DNA of 13,392 bases from CAYFKJ01 sp964401845 (GCA_964401845.1 CAYOAD010000113.1:1-13392); one strand, 5' to 3'; shown: positions 1 to 7,504, counted from the first letter of the stretch. Translations and numbers: made by a program. Notes: a model not told the origin generated them from the letters alone.

Positions 1-827
1 CAGGTTTCGCAAAAATTATGGGACAGCGGCGTAATAAAACCGATCCGCTGGCCCGTTTCGACGACTTCCGCGTAGCGTGCGGGGCCGCCCGTGCGGTACT
101 CGACATCATTCAGTGTCCAAACAGAGTCCAACCGCTCACGCACGCCCGTCAAGGGCAGGTAGTGATCTGTCCGGTCACCGTCGATGTCGCCCATCGGCAT
201 GGTTTCGATAAAGGTCAGGTCATAGCCTTGGTCGCCGCACCAGCCGACAAGTTCCTCGAACTCGGTATCGTTAATGCCTTTCAGGGCGACGGTGTTGATT
301 TTTACCCTAAGACCGGCGCGCTTGGCGGCCTGCAGTCCGTCCAGGACGACCCCGAGATCGCCGCGCCGGGTGATCTCGCGGAACTTCTCGGCATCCAACG
401 TATCGAGGGAGACGTTGACCCGTTCGACGCCGGCATCGCGGAGTTCGCTGGCGAGCCGTCCAAGCTGGCTGCCATTGGTGGTGACGGTCAATTCATCCAG
501 CGCGCCCGACGAGACGTGCCTGCCCAGGTTCCTGATCAGGGACATGATGTTGCGCCGAACTAGAGGTTCCCCGCCCGTCAAGCGCAGCCGGCGCACCCCT
601 TTGTCGATGAAGGCGGTGCAAAGTCTGTCGAGTTCTTCCAGACTGAGAACATCCGTCTTCGGCAGAAAGGTCATGTTTTCGGCCATGCAGTATTGGCAAC
701 GGAAGTCGCAACGGTCCGTAACCGAAACGCGGAGATATGTGACCTTGCGGCCGAAGGGATCAATCATGTTGGCGTAATCATCGTATACGGGCGAAAAAAG
801 CGTTATATTCGACGGAACATAACACAT
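1..827 (-). CDS. moaA: GTP 3',8-cyclase MoaA (partial, C-terminus cut by window edge)
   Basis: Radical SAM enzyme of the first step of molybdenum cofactor synthesis: it converts GTP to 3',8-cyclo-GTP, which MoaC then turns into cyclic pyranopterin monophosphate. The frame is open for 275 codons to the left edge. The radical SAM motif CxxxCxxC is at C40, C44 and C47 (context TDRCDFRCQYCM), followed by the LRLTGGEPL motif that contacts SAM and by TTNG and SLDTLD. C273 in SHNFC is the first of the three cysteines of the C-terminal substrate-binding cluster; the other two lie outside the window. The start at 827 gives a 20-residue leader; an in-frame ATG at 767 (MIDPFGRK) fits the homologous start about as well, and neither has a good ribosome site. 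It is divergent from fdhD. The family is certain, the start is not. Confidence 0.93.
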   Translation of the reverse strand, partial: MCYVPSNITLFSPVYDDYANMIDPFGRKVTYLRVSVTDRCDFRCQYCMAENMTFLPKTDVLSLEELDRLCTAFIDKGVRRLRLTGGEPLVRRNIMSLIRNLGRHVSSGALDELTVTTNGSQLGRLASELRDAGVERVNVSLDTLDAEKFREITRRGDLGVVLDGLQAAKRAGLRVKINTVALKGINDTEFEELVGWCGDQGYDLTFIETMPMGDIDGDRTDHYLPLTGVRERLDSVWTLNDVEYRTGGPARYAEVVETGQRIGFITPLSHNFCET

Positions 828-850
828 GATATTTGTCGCGTCGCCCCTAT

Positions 851-884
851 CCGCAGTGCGGTTTTTTGACGCAGAACACTGCGG
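851..884. promoter_or_regulatory. Inverted repeat between moaA and fdhD, with a nested terminator-like hairpin
   Basis: CCGCAGTG (851-858) and CACTGCGG (877-884) are perfect 8-base inverted arms separated by 18 bases. On the plus strand the left arm also forms a small CCGC-AGT-GCGG hairpin followed at once by six T (862-867). The two folds share bases and exclude each other. The site lies in the 83-base gap between divergent moaA and fdhD. It could be an operator or an attenuator; no function is shown. Confidence 0.4.
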
Positions 885-910
885 CTGGACAACTGAACGG
901 GAATACGTCC

Positions 911-1801
911 ATGGACGAATTTACGATTGCCCCCGACCCGGCAGATGCCCGGCTCACCGAACGGGTAACGGGTATCGACCAGCAGGGAAACAGCGTGACG
1001 ACGTCCGTTCCGGTGGAACGGCCGTTGACCCTTTTTTTGAATTCCCGGGAAATCGTCACGATGATGACAATCGGCGATTATCCGGATTGCATGGCGGTTG
1101 GTTACCTCATCAACCAGAACATGCTGCTGCCGGACGATGAAATCACCGGAATCGATTATGACGAGGAAATCGACGTAATTGTCGTCCGCACGGCCCGTGA
1201 AACGGATTATGAGGATAAGCTGCGCAAGAAGACGCTGACATCGGGTTGCGCCCAGGGCACTGTATTCGGCGATGTGATGGAAAAATTTGATGAAATGAAG
1301 CTGCCGGAGGACGCGGTTCTGAAAACCTCGTGGCTTTACTCGCTGTCGAAAAAAATCAATACCCGGCCCAGCCTCTATCTGGAGGCCGGTGCGATTCACG
1401 GCTGCGTTCTGTGTGAGGAGGATCGGCCGCTCATCTATATGGAAGACGTGGGCCGTCACAATGCGATCGACAAGATCGCCGGTTACATGTTTCTCAACGG
1501 CCTGGGAACCGAGGGCAAGATTTTTTATACGACGGGCAGATTGACTAGTGAAATGGTCATCAAGTGCGTTCAGATGAATATCCCGATCCTCATCTCTCGT
1601 TCGGGGTTCACCGCCTGGGGCGTGGAACTGGGGCGCAAGGCCGGCTTGACGATGATCGGCCGGGCGAAGGGCAAGAGGTTCATTTGTCTTTCCGGGGCCG
1701 AGCGGATCGTGCGGGATACCGATCCAGAAATGATCGCGGAAGAACCTGTTGAAGTCCGGCGCAAGGCGAGCGCCGCCGGCAGGGCAGGAGGCCACGGATG
1801 A
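911..1801 (+). CDS. fdhD: Formate dehydrogenase accessory sulfurtransferase FdhD
   Basis: FdhD passes sulfur from a cysteine desulfurase to the molybdenum (or tungsten) bis-MGD cofactor, which activates formate dehydrogenase. The product is 296 residues, close to the family length. Family hallmarks are VPVERPLTLFLN (about 34-45), TLTSGC (108-113), EDVGRHNAIDKIAG (178-191), TTGRLTSEMV (207-216), ISRSGFTAWGVELGRKAGLTMIG (from 228) and a final KRFICLSGAERI. The active-site region reads SGCAQG: C113 is kept, but the second Cys of the E. coli-type CxxC is Gly. A separate C165-V-L-C168 pair follows. The ATG at 911 is chosen because GGGA (899-902) lies 8 bases upstream and the family similarity begins there; a TTG at 833 would add 26 unlike residues. 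Its stop overlaps the mobA start (ATGA), so the two are translationally coupled. It probably serves the formate dehydrogenase encoded nearby. Confidence 0.95.
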   Translation: MDEFTIAPDPADARLTERVTGIDQQGNSVTTSVPVERPLTLFLNSREIVTMMTIGDYPDCMAVGYLINQNMLLPDDEITGIDYDEEIDVIVVRTARETDYEDKLRKKTLTSGCAQGTVFGDVMEKFDEMKLPEDAVLKTSWLYSLSKKINTRPSLYLEAGAIHGCVLCEEDRPLIYMEDVGRHNAIDKIAGYMFLNGLGTEGKIFYTTGRLTSEMVIKCVQMNIPILISRSGFTAWGVELGRKAGLTMIGRAKGKRFICLSGAERIVRDTDPEMIAEEPVEVRRKASAAGRAGGHG

Positions 1802-2421
1802 GTCACGATCCGGCGCACGGCGTAGTCGGCGTTTTGTTGGCAGGCGGCCAATCGAGGCGTATGGGGGGCGGTGACAAATGCCTCCGCGAGTTGGCCGGAG
1901 AGCCCATCCTGGCACACGTCATCCGGCGTGCCCGGCCGCAGGTCGAAAAACTGATCCTGAACGCCAATGGTGAAGTCGGCCGTTTCGAAACGTTTGGACT
2001 GCCGGTGGTCGATGACGTCGTGGGGGATTTCGCCGGGCCCCTGGCCGGTGTCCTCACGGGCATGGCTTGGGCGCGCGAACACATGCCGCATGCGCCGTGG
2101 ATTGCGACATTTCCAACAGATGCGCCGTTTTTTCCGACCGATCTTGTGCGATCCCTGTGGGATGCGACCGATTTGGCGGGGGATGATCTGGCCTGCGCCG
2201 GTTCGCTGGGCCGTCGGCACCCTGTATTCGGACTTTGGCCAGTTTGGCTTTACGACAATCTTCTGCACGCCGTGGAACAGGAGGGCGTGAGAAAAATCGA
2301 TGAGTGGACAACCAGATTCCGCTTGGTGGAGGTCGACTTTCCGGCCTCACCCATTGATCCGTTCTTCAATCTCAATGCGCCCGAGGATCTGGCGGAAGCG
2401 GAAAAAATCGTGGCGGGTTGA
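1798..2421 (+). CDS. mobA: Molybdenum cofactor guanylyltransferase MobA
   Basis: MobA transfers GMP from GTP to molybdopterin to form the guanine dinucleotide cofactor (MGD), which DMSO-reductase-family enzymes such as the neighbouring formate dehydrogenase require. The 207-residue length is normal. The N-terminal nucleotide-binding loop is clear: LLAGGQSRRMGGGDK at 13-27. A GPLAGVLTGM segment (80-89) and FPTDAPFF (105-112, metal-binding Asp about 108) follow, then the C-terminal INxPEDL-like segment NLNAPEDLAEAE at 191-202. The start codon overlaps the fdhD stop by four bases, and the modE-like gene begins 7 bases after the stop, so the three form one operon. I see nothing odd in it. The call is firm. 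Confidence 0.96.
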   Translation: MSHDPAHGVVGVLLAGGQSRRMGGGDKCLRELAGEPILAHVIRRARPQVEKLILNANGEVGRFETFGLPVVDDVVGDFAGPLAGVLTGMAWAREHMPHAPWIATFPTDAPFFPTDLVRSLWDATDLAGDDLACAGSLGRRHPVFGLWPVWLYDNLLHAVEQEGVRKIDEWTTRFRLVEVDFPASPIDPFFNLNAPEDLAEAEKIVAG

Positions 2422-2428
2422 TGCAGGC

Positions 2429-2803
2429 ATGAGCACCAAAGGCAATCGAAAAACGAGATTGCCGCGAGTTCAGGTGCTCTTCGGCGCGGTGCTCCCATTG
2501 GGACCGGGGAAAGCCGCCTTGATCGAGGCTGTCGCCAAAACCGGATCGATTTCTGCTGCCGCACGTGAAATGGACATGTCCTATCGACGAGCCTGGACGC
2601 TGATCGATGCCGCCAACCGTTGTTTCAGGGAACCGTTGGTCGTAACCGCTACGGGAGGTCCCGGCGGCGGCGGCGCGCGGGTTACGGACATGGGTGCGGA
2701 GGTCATCAAACGATATCGCGAGATCGAAGCCAAGGCTGTTGACTCCGTGGCCGTCGAAGTCAAAGAACTGTCCCGCTATTTGTCGCCGGAAGCGAAAGCT
2801 TAA
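2429..2803 (+). CDS. ModE-type winged-helix regulator, DNA-binding domain only
   Basis: A 124-residue protein matching the N-terminal LysR-like winged helix of the molybdate regulator ModE. The helix-turn-helix core is the segment from GSISAAAREMDMSYRRAW (39-56) to LIDAAN (58-63). The wing is VVTATGGPGGGGARVTDMG (71-89), with the typical glycine-rich turn, and a dimerisation-type helix follows (KRYREIEAKAVDSV). The C-terminal MOP domains that bind molybdate in full-length ModE (about 260 residues) are absent, so any metal response would need a partner or another ligand. It is the last gene of the fdhD-mobA operon, which suggests control of molybdenum enzyme or cofactor genes here. The ATG at 2429 is preferred because upstream in-frame sequence overlaps mobA and does not resemble the family. 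Its stop overlaps that of fdsA in the TTAA at 2800-2803. Confidence 0.87.
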   Translation: MSTKGNRKTRLPRVQVLFGAVLPLGPGKAALIEAVAKTGSISAAAREMDMSYRRAWTLIDAANRCFREPLVVTATGGPGGGGARVTDMGAEVIKRYREIEAKAVDSVAVEVKELSRYLSPEAKA

Positions 2804-5535
2804 TTCTCTCCGGGCTGAACGCGCGCCGCGCAGTATTTGAACTCCGGAATCTTGCCGTAAGGGTCCAGAGCCGGATTGGTGAGCAGGTTGGCGGCCGCCT
2901 CCGAAAAACAGAACGGTATAAAAACCATGCCCGGAGGGACCCACGGGTCGGCCCGTGCCACGAGTTCAACTTCGCCACGACGGGTTCCCACCTGGATGTA
3001 GCCGCCAGCGGCAAGCTGCATTCTTTCCAGGTCCACCGGGGCCAGATGAGCCACGGCTTCGGGTTCCAACGAATCCAAGACGCGCGTTCGCCTGGTCATG
3101 GCGCCAGTATGCCAATGCTCAAGTAAACGACCGGTGGTGAGGACAAACGGATATTCCTCGTCAGGCGTTTCGTCCGGGGCGATTATGCTGGCGGGTACGA
3201 ACTTGCCTCGACCCGACGGTGTCGGAAACTTTTCGCCAAACAGAATTTCCTGTCCGGGTTCGTTCTCGTCGGCGCAGGGATAGGTGACCGCGTCCTCGCG
3301 TTCCAGCCGATCCCAGGTAATTCCCTTGATCGACTTCATGCATCCGTGCATCTCAGCATAGACATCGCGGGGATGGGTGTATTCCCATTCCAGGAAAAAC
3401 CGGTTGGCAATTTCCTGAATGATCCACCAATCCTGTCGGGCGTCCCCCGGAAGATCGAGCGTTTGCCTACCCAATTGGACCCGGCGGTCGGTATTGGTAA
3501 AGGTGCCGTCTTTTTCGGGAAACGCCGAAGCCGGTAAAATGACGTCGGCGTAAACGGCGGTTTCGGTCAAGAAAAGATCCTGTACGACAAGATGATCAAG
3601 CTTTGCCAAGGCCGCCCTGGCGTGGCCCACGTCGGGGTCGGACATCGCCGGATTTTCACCCATGATGTACATGCCGCGTATGGTGCCGGCATGGATGGCC
3701 TGGGTGATTTCCACCACGGTCAATCCTGTTTCGGGATCCAGTTCCGCGCCCCAATAAGCCTCGAAATCGGCGCGTACCGTGGGATCGGTGACAGGCCGGT
3801 AGTCCGGATAAAGCATCGGGATCAGGCCCACGTCAGAGGCGCCCTGGACATTGTTCTGGCCGCGCAGCGGATGAAGACCGGTACCCTTACGCCCTACCTG
3901 ACCGCACATCAGAGCCAGGCTGATCAGGCAGCGGCAATTATCCGTGCCGTGAATGTGCTGCGACGCGCCCATGCCCCAGAAAATCATGGCGCGCTCGGCG
4001 CCGGCGTAGAGCCTGGCGACGCTAATGATGACCTCTGGATCGATTCCGGTCATCGGCTCCATTGCGGTCGGAGAAAAATCTTGAAGATGCGTTTTCAGAT
4101 CGTCAAAACCTTCGGTCATTCTCTCGATGTACTCGAGGTCGTAGAGACCCTCCGTGACGATCACGTGCATGATCGAGTTGAGCAACGCGACGTCGGATCC
4201 GGCTTTGAACTGTAAACTGTGGGTGGCGAAATTGGCGAGACGGTTGCGACGGGGATCCATCGTGATCAAATCGGTGCCGCTTTCGACCGCGTTTTTAATG
4301 AAGGTTCCTGCGACAGGGTGGTTAGATGGCGTGTTGGAGCCAATCACGATGATAACATCGGCGTTGGCCGCCTCGGCAAAAGGCGCGGTGACGGCGCCGG
4401 ACCCGATGGTTTCCATCAGAGCGGCGACCGAGGAGGCGTGACAAAGACGCGTGCAGTGGTCGACGTTGTTGGTGCCAAAACCGGTGCGGACGAGTTTTTG
4501 GAAAAGATATGCTTCCTCGTTGGACCCTTTGGCTGAGCCAAAACCCGCCAATGCCTTACCACCATCGGCATCCCGAATTTTTTTGAGGCCCCCGGCGGCA
4601 AAATCCAGAGCTTCTTCCCACGTGGCTTCGCGGAAGTGGGTAAGGGGATCAGCCGGGTCGATGTCGAGGTCGACGTCCTTGGCTACCCCTTCCTTCCTGA
4701 TAAGCGGGACTGTCAGCCGATGCGGATGTTTGACGTAATCGAGACCGAATCGGCCTTTCACGCACAGCCGGCCGTGGTTGGCCGGGCCGTCGCGTCCCGT
4801 TACCTGGGAGATCCGATTGTTGTCAACATGGAAGGTCACCTGGCATCCGACGCCGCAGTAAGGACAGATGCTGTCGACTGAGCGTTCTTGCTCCTCGGAC
4901 CTGGGATCTACCGGCAGCAGCGCACCTGTCGGGCAGGATTGAACGCACTCGCCGCAGGCGACACAAGTGCTCGTTCCCAATGCCTCATCGAGGTCAAAAA
5001 CGACCTTTGTCCGGGCGCCGCGATAAGCAAATCCGATAACGCCGTTGACCTGTTCCTCCCGGCAGGCGCGGACGCAGTTGTTGCAATGGATGCAGGCGTC
5101 GAGGTTGACAGATATGGCGGAATGCGTCGGATCGGGCTTCGGGCTCAAACGCACCGGGAAACGGCTCTCTTCCACGCCCATGCTTTTCGCCAAGTCCCAG
5201 AACCGTGAATTCGGATCGTGAGCCTCCGACGGTGGCGGTTGATCGGCGACCAGGAGTTCCATGACCGTGCTGCTGGCCTTGCGCACCCGGTCCGTGCCGG
5301 TGGAAACCTTCATACCCTCGGATGGTTTGCGGATGCAACTTGCGGCCAAAACTCGCTCGCCTTCGATTTCGACGACGCAGAGACGGCAATTGCCATCAGC
5401 CCGGTAGTGCTTGTTCAGGCCCGAACACATGTGCGGCAGATGCCGGCCCGAGCGTTGAGCGACCTCGAAAATGGTTTCGCCGGGCTTGGCCGTCACCGCC
5501 ATGCCGTCGAGCGTGAAGTTGACGGCCTCGGTCAT
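2800..5535 (-). CDS. fdsA: NAD-dependent formate dehydrogenase, alpha (catalytic) subunit
   Basis: Catalytic subunit of a cytoplasmic formate dehydrogenase: it oxidises formate to CO2 at a Mo- or W-bisMGD site and passes electrons through Fe-S clusters to the beta subunit, which reduces NAD+. It is 911 residues. Domains in order: plant-type [2Fe-2S] domain (about 1-78; C37, C50, C53, C67); two [4Fe-4S] ferredoxin motifs (C148/151/154/158 and C191/194/197/201); catalytic-domain [4Fe-4S] motif (C224, C227, C231, C258); molybdopterin oxidoreductase core with metal-ligand C365 followed by H366 (TRLCHASSV); and the C-terminal dinucleotide-binding domain from about 795. There is no Sec codon at the active site. 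No Cys lies between 67 and 148, so the NuoG-type His/Cys cluster is absent. The ATG at 5535 overlaps the beta-subunit stop (ATGA). It could be written fdhA or fdh1A in other schemes; Mo versus W cannot be told from sequence. Confidence 0.95.
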   Translation of the reverse strand: MTEAVNFTLDGMAVTAKPGETIFEVAQRSGRHLPHMCSGLNKHYRADGNCRLCVVEIEGERVLAASCIRKPSEGMKVSTGTDRVRKASSTVMELLVADQPPPSEAHDPNSRFWDLAKSMGVEESRFPVRLSPKPDPTHSAISVNLDACIHCNNCVRACREEQVNGVIGFAYRGARTKVVFDLDEALGTSTCVACGECVQSCPTGALLPVDPRSEEQERSVDSICPYCGVGCQVTFHVDNNRISQVTGRDGPANHGRLCVKGRFGLDYVKHPHRLTVPLIRKEGVAKDVDLDIDPADPLTHFREATWEEALDFAAGGLKKIRDADGGKALAGFGSAKGSNEEAYLFQKLVRTGFGTNNVDHCTRLCHASSVAALMETIGSGAVTAPFAEAANADVIIVIGSNTPSNHPVAGTFIKNAVESGTDLITMDPRRNRLANFATHSLQFKAGSDVALLNSIMHVIVTEGLYDLEYIERMTEGFDDLKTHLQDFSPTAMEPMTGIDPEVIISVARLYAGAERAMIFWGMGASQHIHGTDNCRCLISLALMCGQVGRKGTGLHPLRGQNNVQGASDVGLIPMLYPDYRPVTDPTVRADFEAYWGAELDPETGLTVVEITQAIHAGTIRGMYIMGENPAMSDPDVGHARAALAKLDHLVVQDLFLTETAVYADVILPASAFPEKDGTFTNTDRRVQLGRQTLDLPGDARQDWWIIQEIANRFFLEWEYTHPRDVYAEMHGCMKSIKGITWDRLEREDAVTYPCADENEPGQEILFGEKFPTPSGRGKFVPASIIAPDETPDEEYPFVLTTGRLLEHWHTGAMTRRTRVLDSLEPEAVAHLAPVDLERMQLAAGGYIQVGTRRGEVELVARADPWVPPGMVFIPFCFSEAAANLLTNPALDPYGKIPEFKYCAARVQPGEN

Positions 5536-7232
5536 GATACGGTCTCCGGAAAATACTTGAGAATGGAGAGGACCGGGTTGCAGGCAGCCTGGCCGAGGCC
5601 GCAAATCGAGGTGTCCGTCATTGCGGCCGCCAATTCCTCCAACAGCGGAACATCCCATTTCTCGGCATTCAGAAGTTGGGAAGCTTTTTCCGTGCCGACC
5701 CGGCAAGGCGTACACTGCCCGCAGCTTTCGTGCTCGAAGAAGCGCATGAGATTGCGGGCGACCGCCGCCATGTCATCTTGGTCGGAGAGCACGATGACGG
5801 CGGCGGAGCCGATAAAGCAGCCTCTTTCTTCCAAGGTGCTGAAGTCGAGCGGTAATGTTGCCATGGAAGCCGGCAATATGCCGCCGGAAGCGCCGCCCGG
5901 GAGGTAGGCCTTGAACTCGTGCCCGTCCGCCATGCCGCCGCAGAATTCCTCGATTAGTTCGCGTGCATTGATGCCCGCCGGCGCAAGCTTGACGCCGGGT
6001 TCGGCAACACGGCCGGATACCGAAAACGATCTCAAGCCGTGCCGTCCGTTGCGGCCGGCTTCCGAAAACAGGGCGGGGCCTTTTTCTACGAGGTCGCGTA
6101 TCCAATAAAGCGTCTCAACGTTGTGAATGAGCGTTGGCTTGCCGAACAACCCGACTTGGGCGGGGAAGGGAGGTTTGTGGCGGGGTAGGCCGCGCTTCCC
6201 CTCGATGCTCTCCAGCATCGCTGATTCTTCGCCGCAAACGTATGCGCCGGCGCCGCGTCGAAGGTGGATTTTCGGCCGCTTCAGATTGCGCTTGACCAAC
6301 CTTTCAATTTCCCGCTTCAGGATCTCGCGGATGTGGGGGTATTCGTCGCGCAGATAAACGTAAACCTCGTCGGCATCAATCGCCCAGGCGGCAATCAGCA
6401 TGCCCTCGAGCACCCGGTGCGGATCGGTTTCAAGATAGTGTCGATCCTTGAACGTGCCCGGTTCCCCTTCGTCGGCGTTAACCGCCAGGATCCTGGGGCC
6501 GGTTTCCGCGCGGACGAACTGCCATTTCAGATGTGCCGGAAACCCGGCGCCGCCAAGCCCGCGGAGATCTGCCTGCTCAAGAACGGAAATAATATCCTCG
6601 GGGGAATGTTCTTTCTTCAGGCAGGCGCCATAAAGGTCATAGCCATTGTTCTTGGCGTAGTCCTCGAGGTCGACGTAGCCGGCGATGACGGGTTCTGTTT
6701 GACCGCCGGATACCGCTTCGGCAACGGATTCCGGCGTGGCGGCGGTGACGGGGTTATGTCCGACAGCCGCGACGGGAGCGCGATCGCACTGTCCCATGCA
6801 CGGCGCGCCGACAACCCGGACATTCTCGGGCATACCGCTTTCCAACTGTTTTTGAAGCTCCGCTGCGCCGGCCATCTCGCAACTCAGGCTATCGCACACC
6901 CGAACGGTGAAGGCAGGCGGCGGATCCTCATTGTCGGCGACCAGGTCAAAGTGAGCGTAAAAACTCGCGACCTCGAATACCTCGGCCATGGGGATGACCA
7001 TGAGTTGCGCCAAAGCGGCCATGTGGCGTGCCGACAAGCAACCGTGTTCGTCCTGGATGAGATGCAGGTACTCTATGAGTTCGTCCCGCACCAGTCTGTC
7101 GCCCGGTAACAGCGCGCGAACCTCAGCCAAATCCGCCTGGTCGATTTCACGGCCCTTCGCGCGGCTGAGCGGGCGTTTTACGCCGGCGCCTGGATGGCGG
7201 TGCTTTCGGCTGGGGGGCATAGTCCCGGACAT
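5532..7232 (-). CDS. fdsB: NAD-dependent formate dehydrogenase, fused gamma-beta subunit (FdsG/NuoE + FdsB/NuoF)
   Basis: Diaphorase subunit: it takes electrons from the alpha subunit and reduces NAD+ through FMN. One 566-residue chain holds two modules that are separate proteins in FdsABG enzymes. Residues about 30-175 are a NuoE-like thioredoxin-fold domain with a [2Fe-2S] site: C113-x4-C118 and C145-x3-C149. Residues about 185-566 are NuoF-like: the GLGGAGFP loop (225-232) and NADEGEPGTFKDR (252-264) bind FMN/NADH, GAGAYVCGEESAM (327-339) follows, and the C-terminal [4Fe-4S] motif uses C504, C507, C510 and probably C544. The architecture matches the two-subunit FDH1 of Methylorubrum extorquens. 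The ATG at 7232 has an AGG 7 bases upstream; an ATG at 7220 is an alternative. It is the first gene of the operon; its stop overlaps the fdsA start. Confidence 0.94.
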   Translation of the reverse strand: MSGTMPPSRKHRHPGAGVKRPLSRAKGREIDQADLAEVRALLPGDRLVRDELIEYLHLIQDEHGCLSARHMAALAQLMVIPMAEVFEVASFYAHFDLVADNEDPPPAFTVRVCDSLSCEMAGAAELQKQLESGMPENVRVVGAPCMGQCDRAPVAAVGHNPVTAATPESVAEAVSGGQTEPVIAGYVDLEDYAKNNGYDLYGACLKKEHSPEDIISVLEQADLRGLGGAGFPAHLKWQFVRAETGPRILAVNADEGEPGTFKDRHYLETDPHRVLEGMLIAAWAIDADEVYVYLRDEYPHIREILKREIERLVKRNLKRPKIHLRRGAGAYVCGEESAMLESIEGKRGLPRHKPPFPAQVGLFGKPTLIHNVETLYWIRDLVEKGPALFSEAGRNGRHGLRSFSVSGRVAEPGVKLAPAGINARELIEEFCGGMADGHEFKAYLPGGASGGILPASMATLPLDFSTLEERGCFIGSAAVIVLSDQDDMAAVARNLMRFFEHESCGQCTPCRVGTEKASQLLNAEKWDVPLLEELAAAMTDTSICGLGQAACNPVLSILKYFPETVS

Positions 7233-7312
7233 GAGCGAACCTGGCCTGTTTCGAGAAGCAATTGAGCAATCAGGGAACTTTTACAGATGCCGCCAGCGAA
7301 GTAAATCGCCCG

Positions 7313-7504
7313 CTACTGATTTTTGTCATCCTCCCACTGAGAAATTGGAATCAGCTCAACCAGTTCAGCGTTAATCAGGACTTTTCCGACGTGCTCGAAA
7401 TTTACGGTAATTCGATTTCGGTCAACGGACTGAACTTGTCCGTCTCCCCAATCCGATTCGCTGGGGTGGCGTACTCTGTCGCCGGGCGCCAAGGTTGTTA
7501 TCAT
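7313..7504 (-). CDS. Small DUF3553 protein
   Basis: A 63-residue protein. The core, LAPGDRVRHPSESDWGDGQV (5-24) then ITVNFEHVGKVLI (32-44), matches the DUF3553 family, a small beta-rich domain of unknown function resembling the Tudor-like C-terminal domain of UvrD/PcrA helicases (GDxVxHxxWGxGxV). I chose the ATG at 7504 because similarity begins right after it; the frame stays open upstream to 7624 but that part is unlike the family and would run into chpT. No good ribosome site is visible. It ends 80 bases before the fdsB start on the same strand, so it may be co-transcribed with the formate dehydrogenase genes, and it is divergent from chpT. No function can be stated; nucleic-acid binding is a guess from the fold. 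Confidence 0.78.
   Translation of the reverse strand: MITTLAPGDRVRHPSESDWGDGQVQSVDRNRITVNFEHVGKVLINAELVELIPISQWEDDKNQ

Noticed and set aside
18..563. 181-codon open frame on the plus strand
   Set aside because: Antisense to moaA, which has the radical SAM cysteines and other conserved motifs in the opposite strand.
828..910. Moco riboswitch upstream of moaA or fdhD
   Set aside because: The gap is 83 bases, shorter than the known Moco RNA motif, and I could not fold its multi-stem structure; only the simple inverted repeat is supported.
803..1915. 370-codon open frame on the minus strand
   Set aside because: It lies antisense to fdhD, which has clear family motifs. The translation has no recognisable domain and is rich in Arg and His, as expected from a shadow frame.
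6264..7109. 281-codon open frame on the plus strand
   Set aside because: Antisense to the fused formate dehydrogenase beta subunit, whose cysteine and nucleotide motifs are intact.
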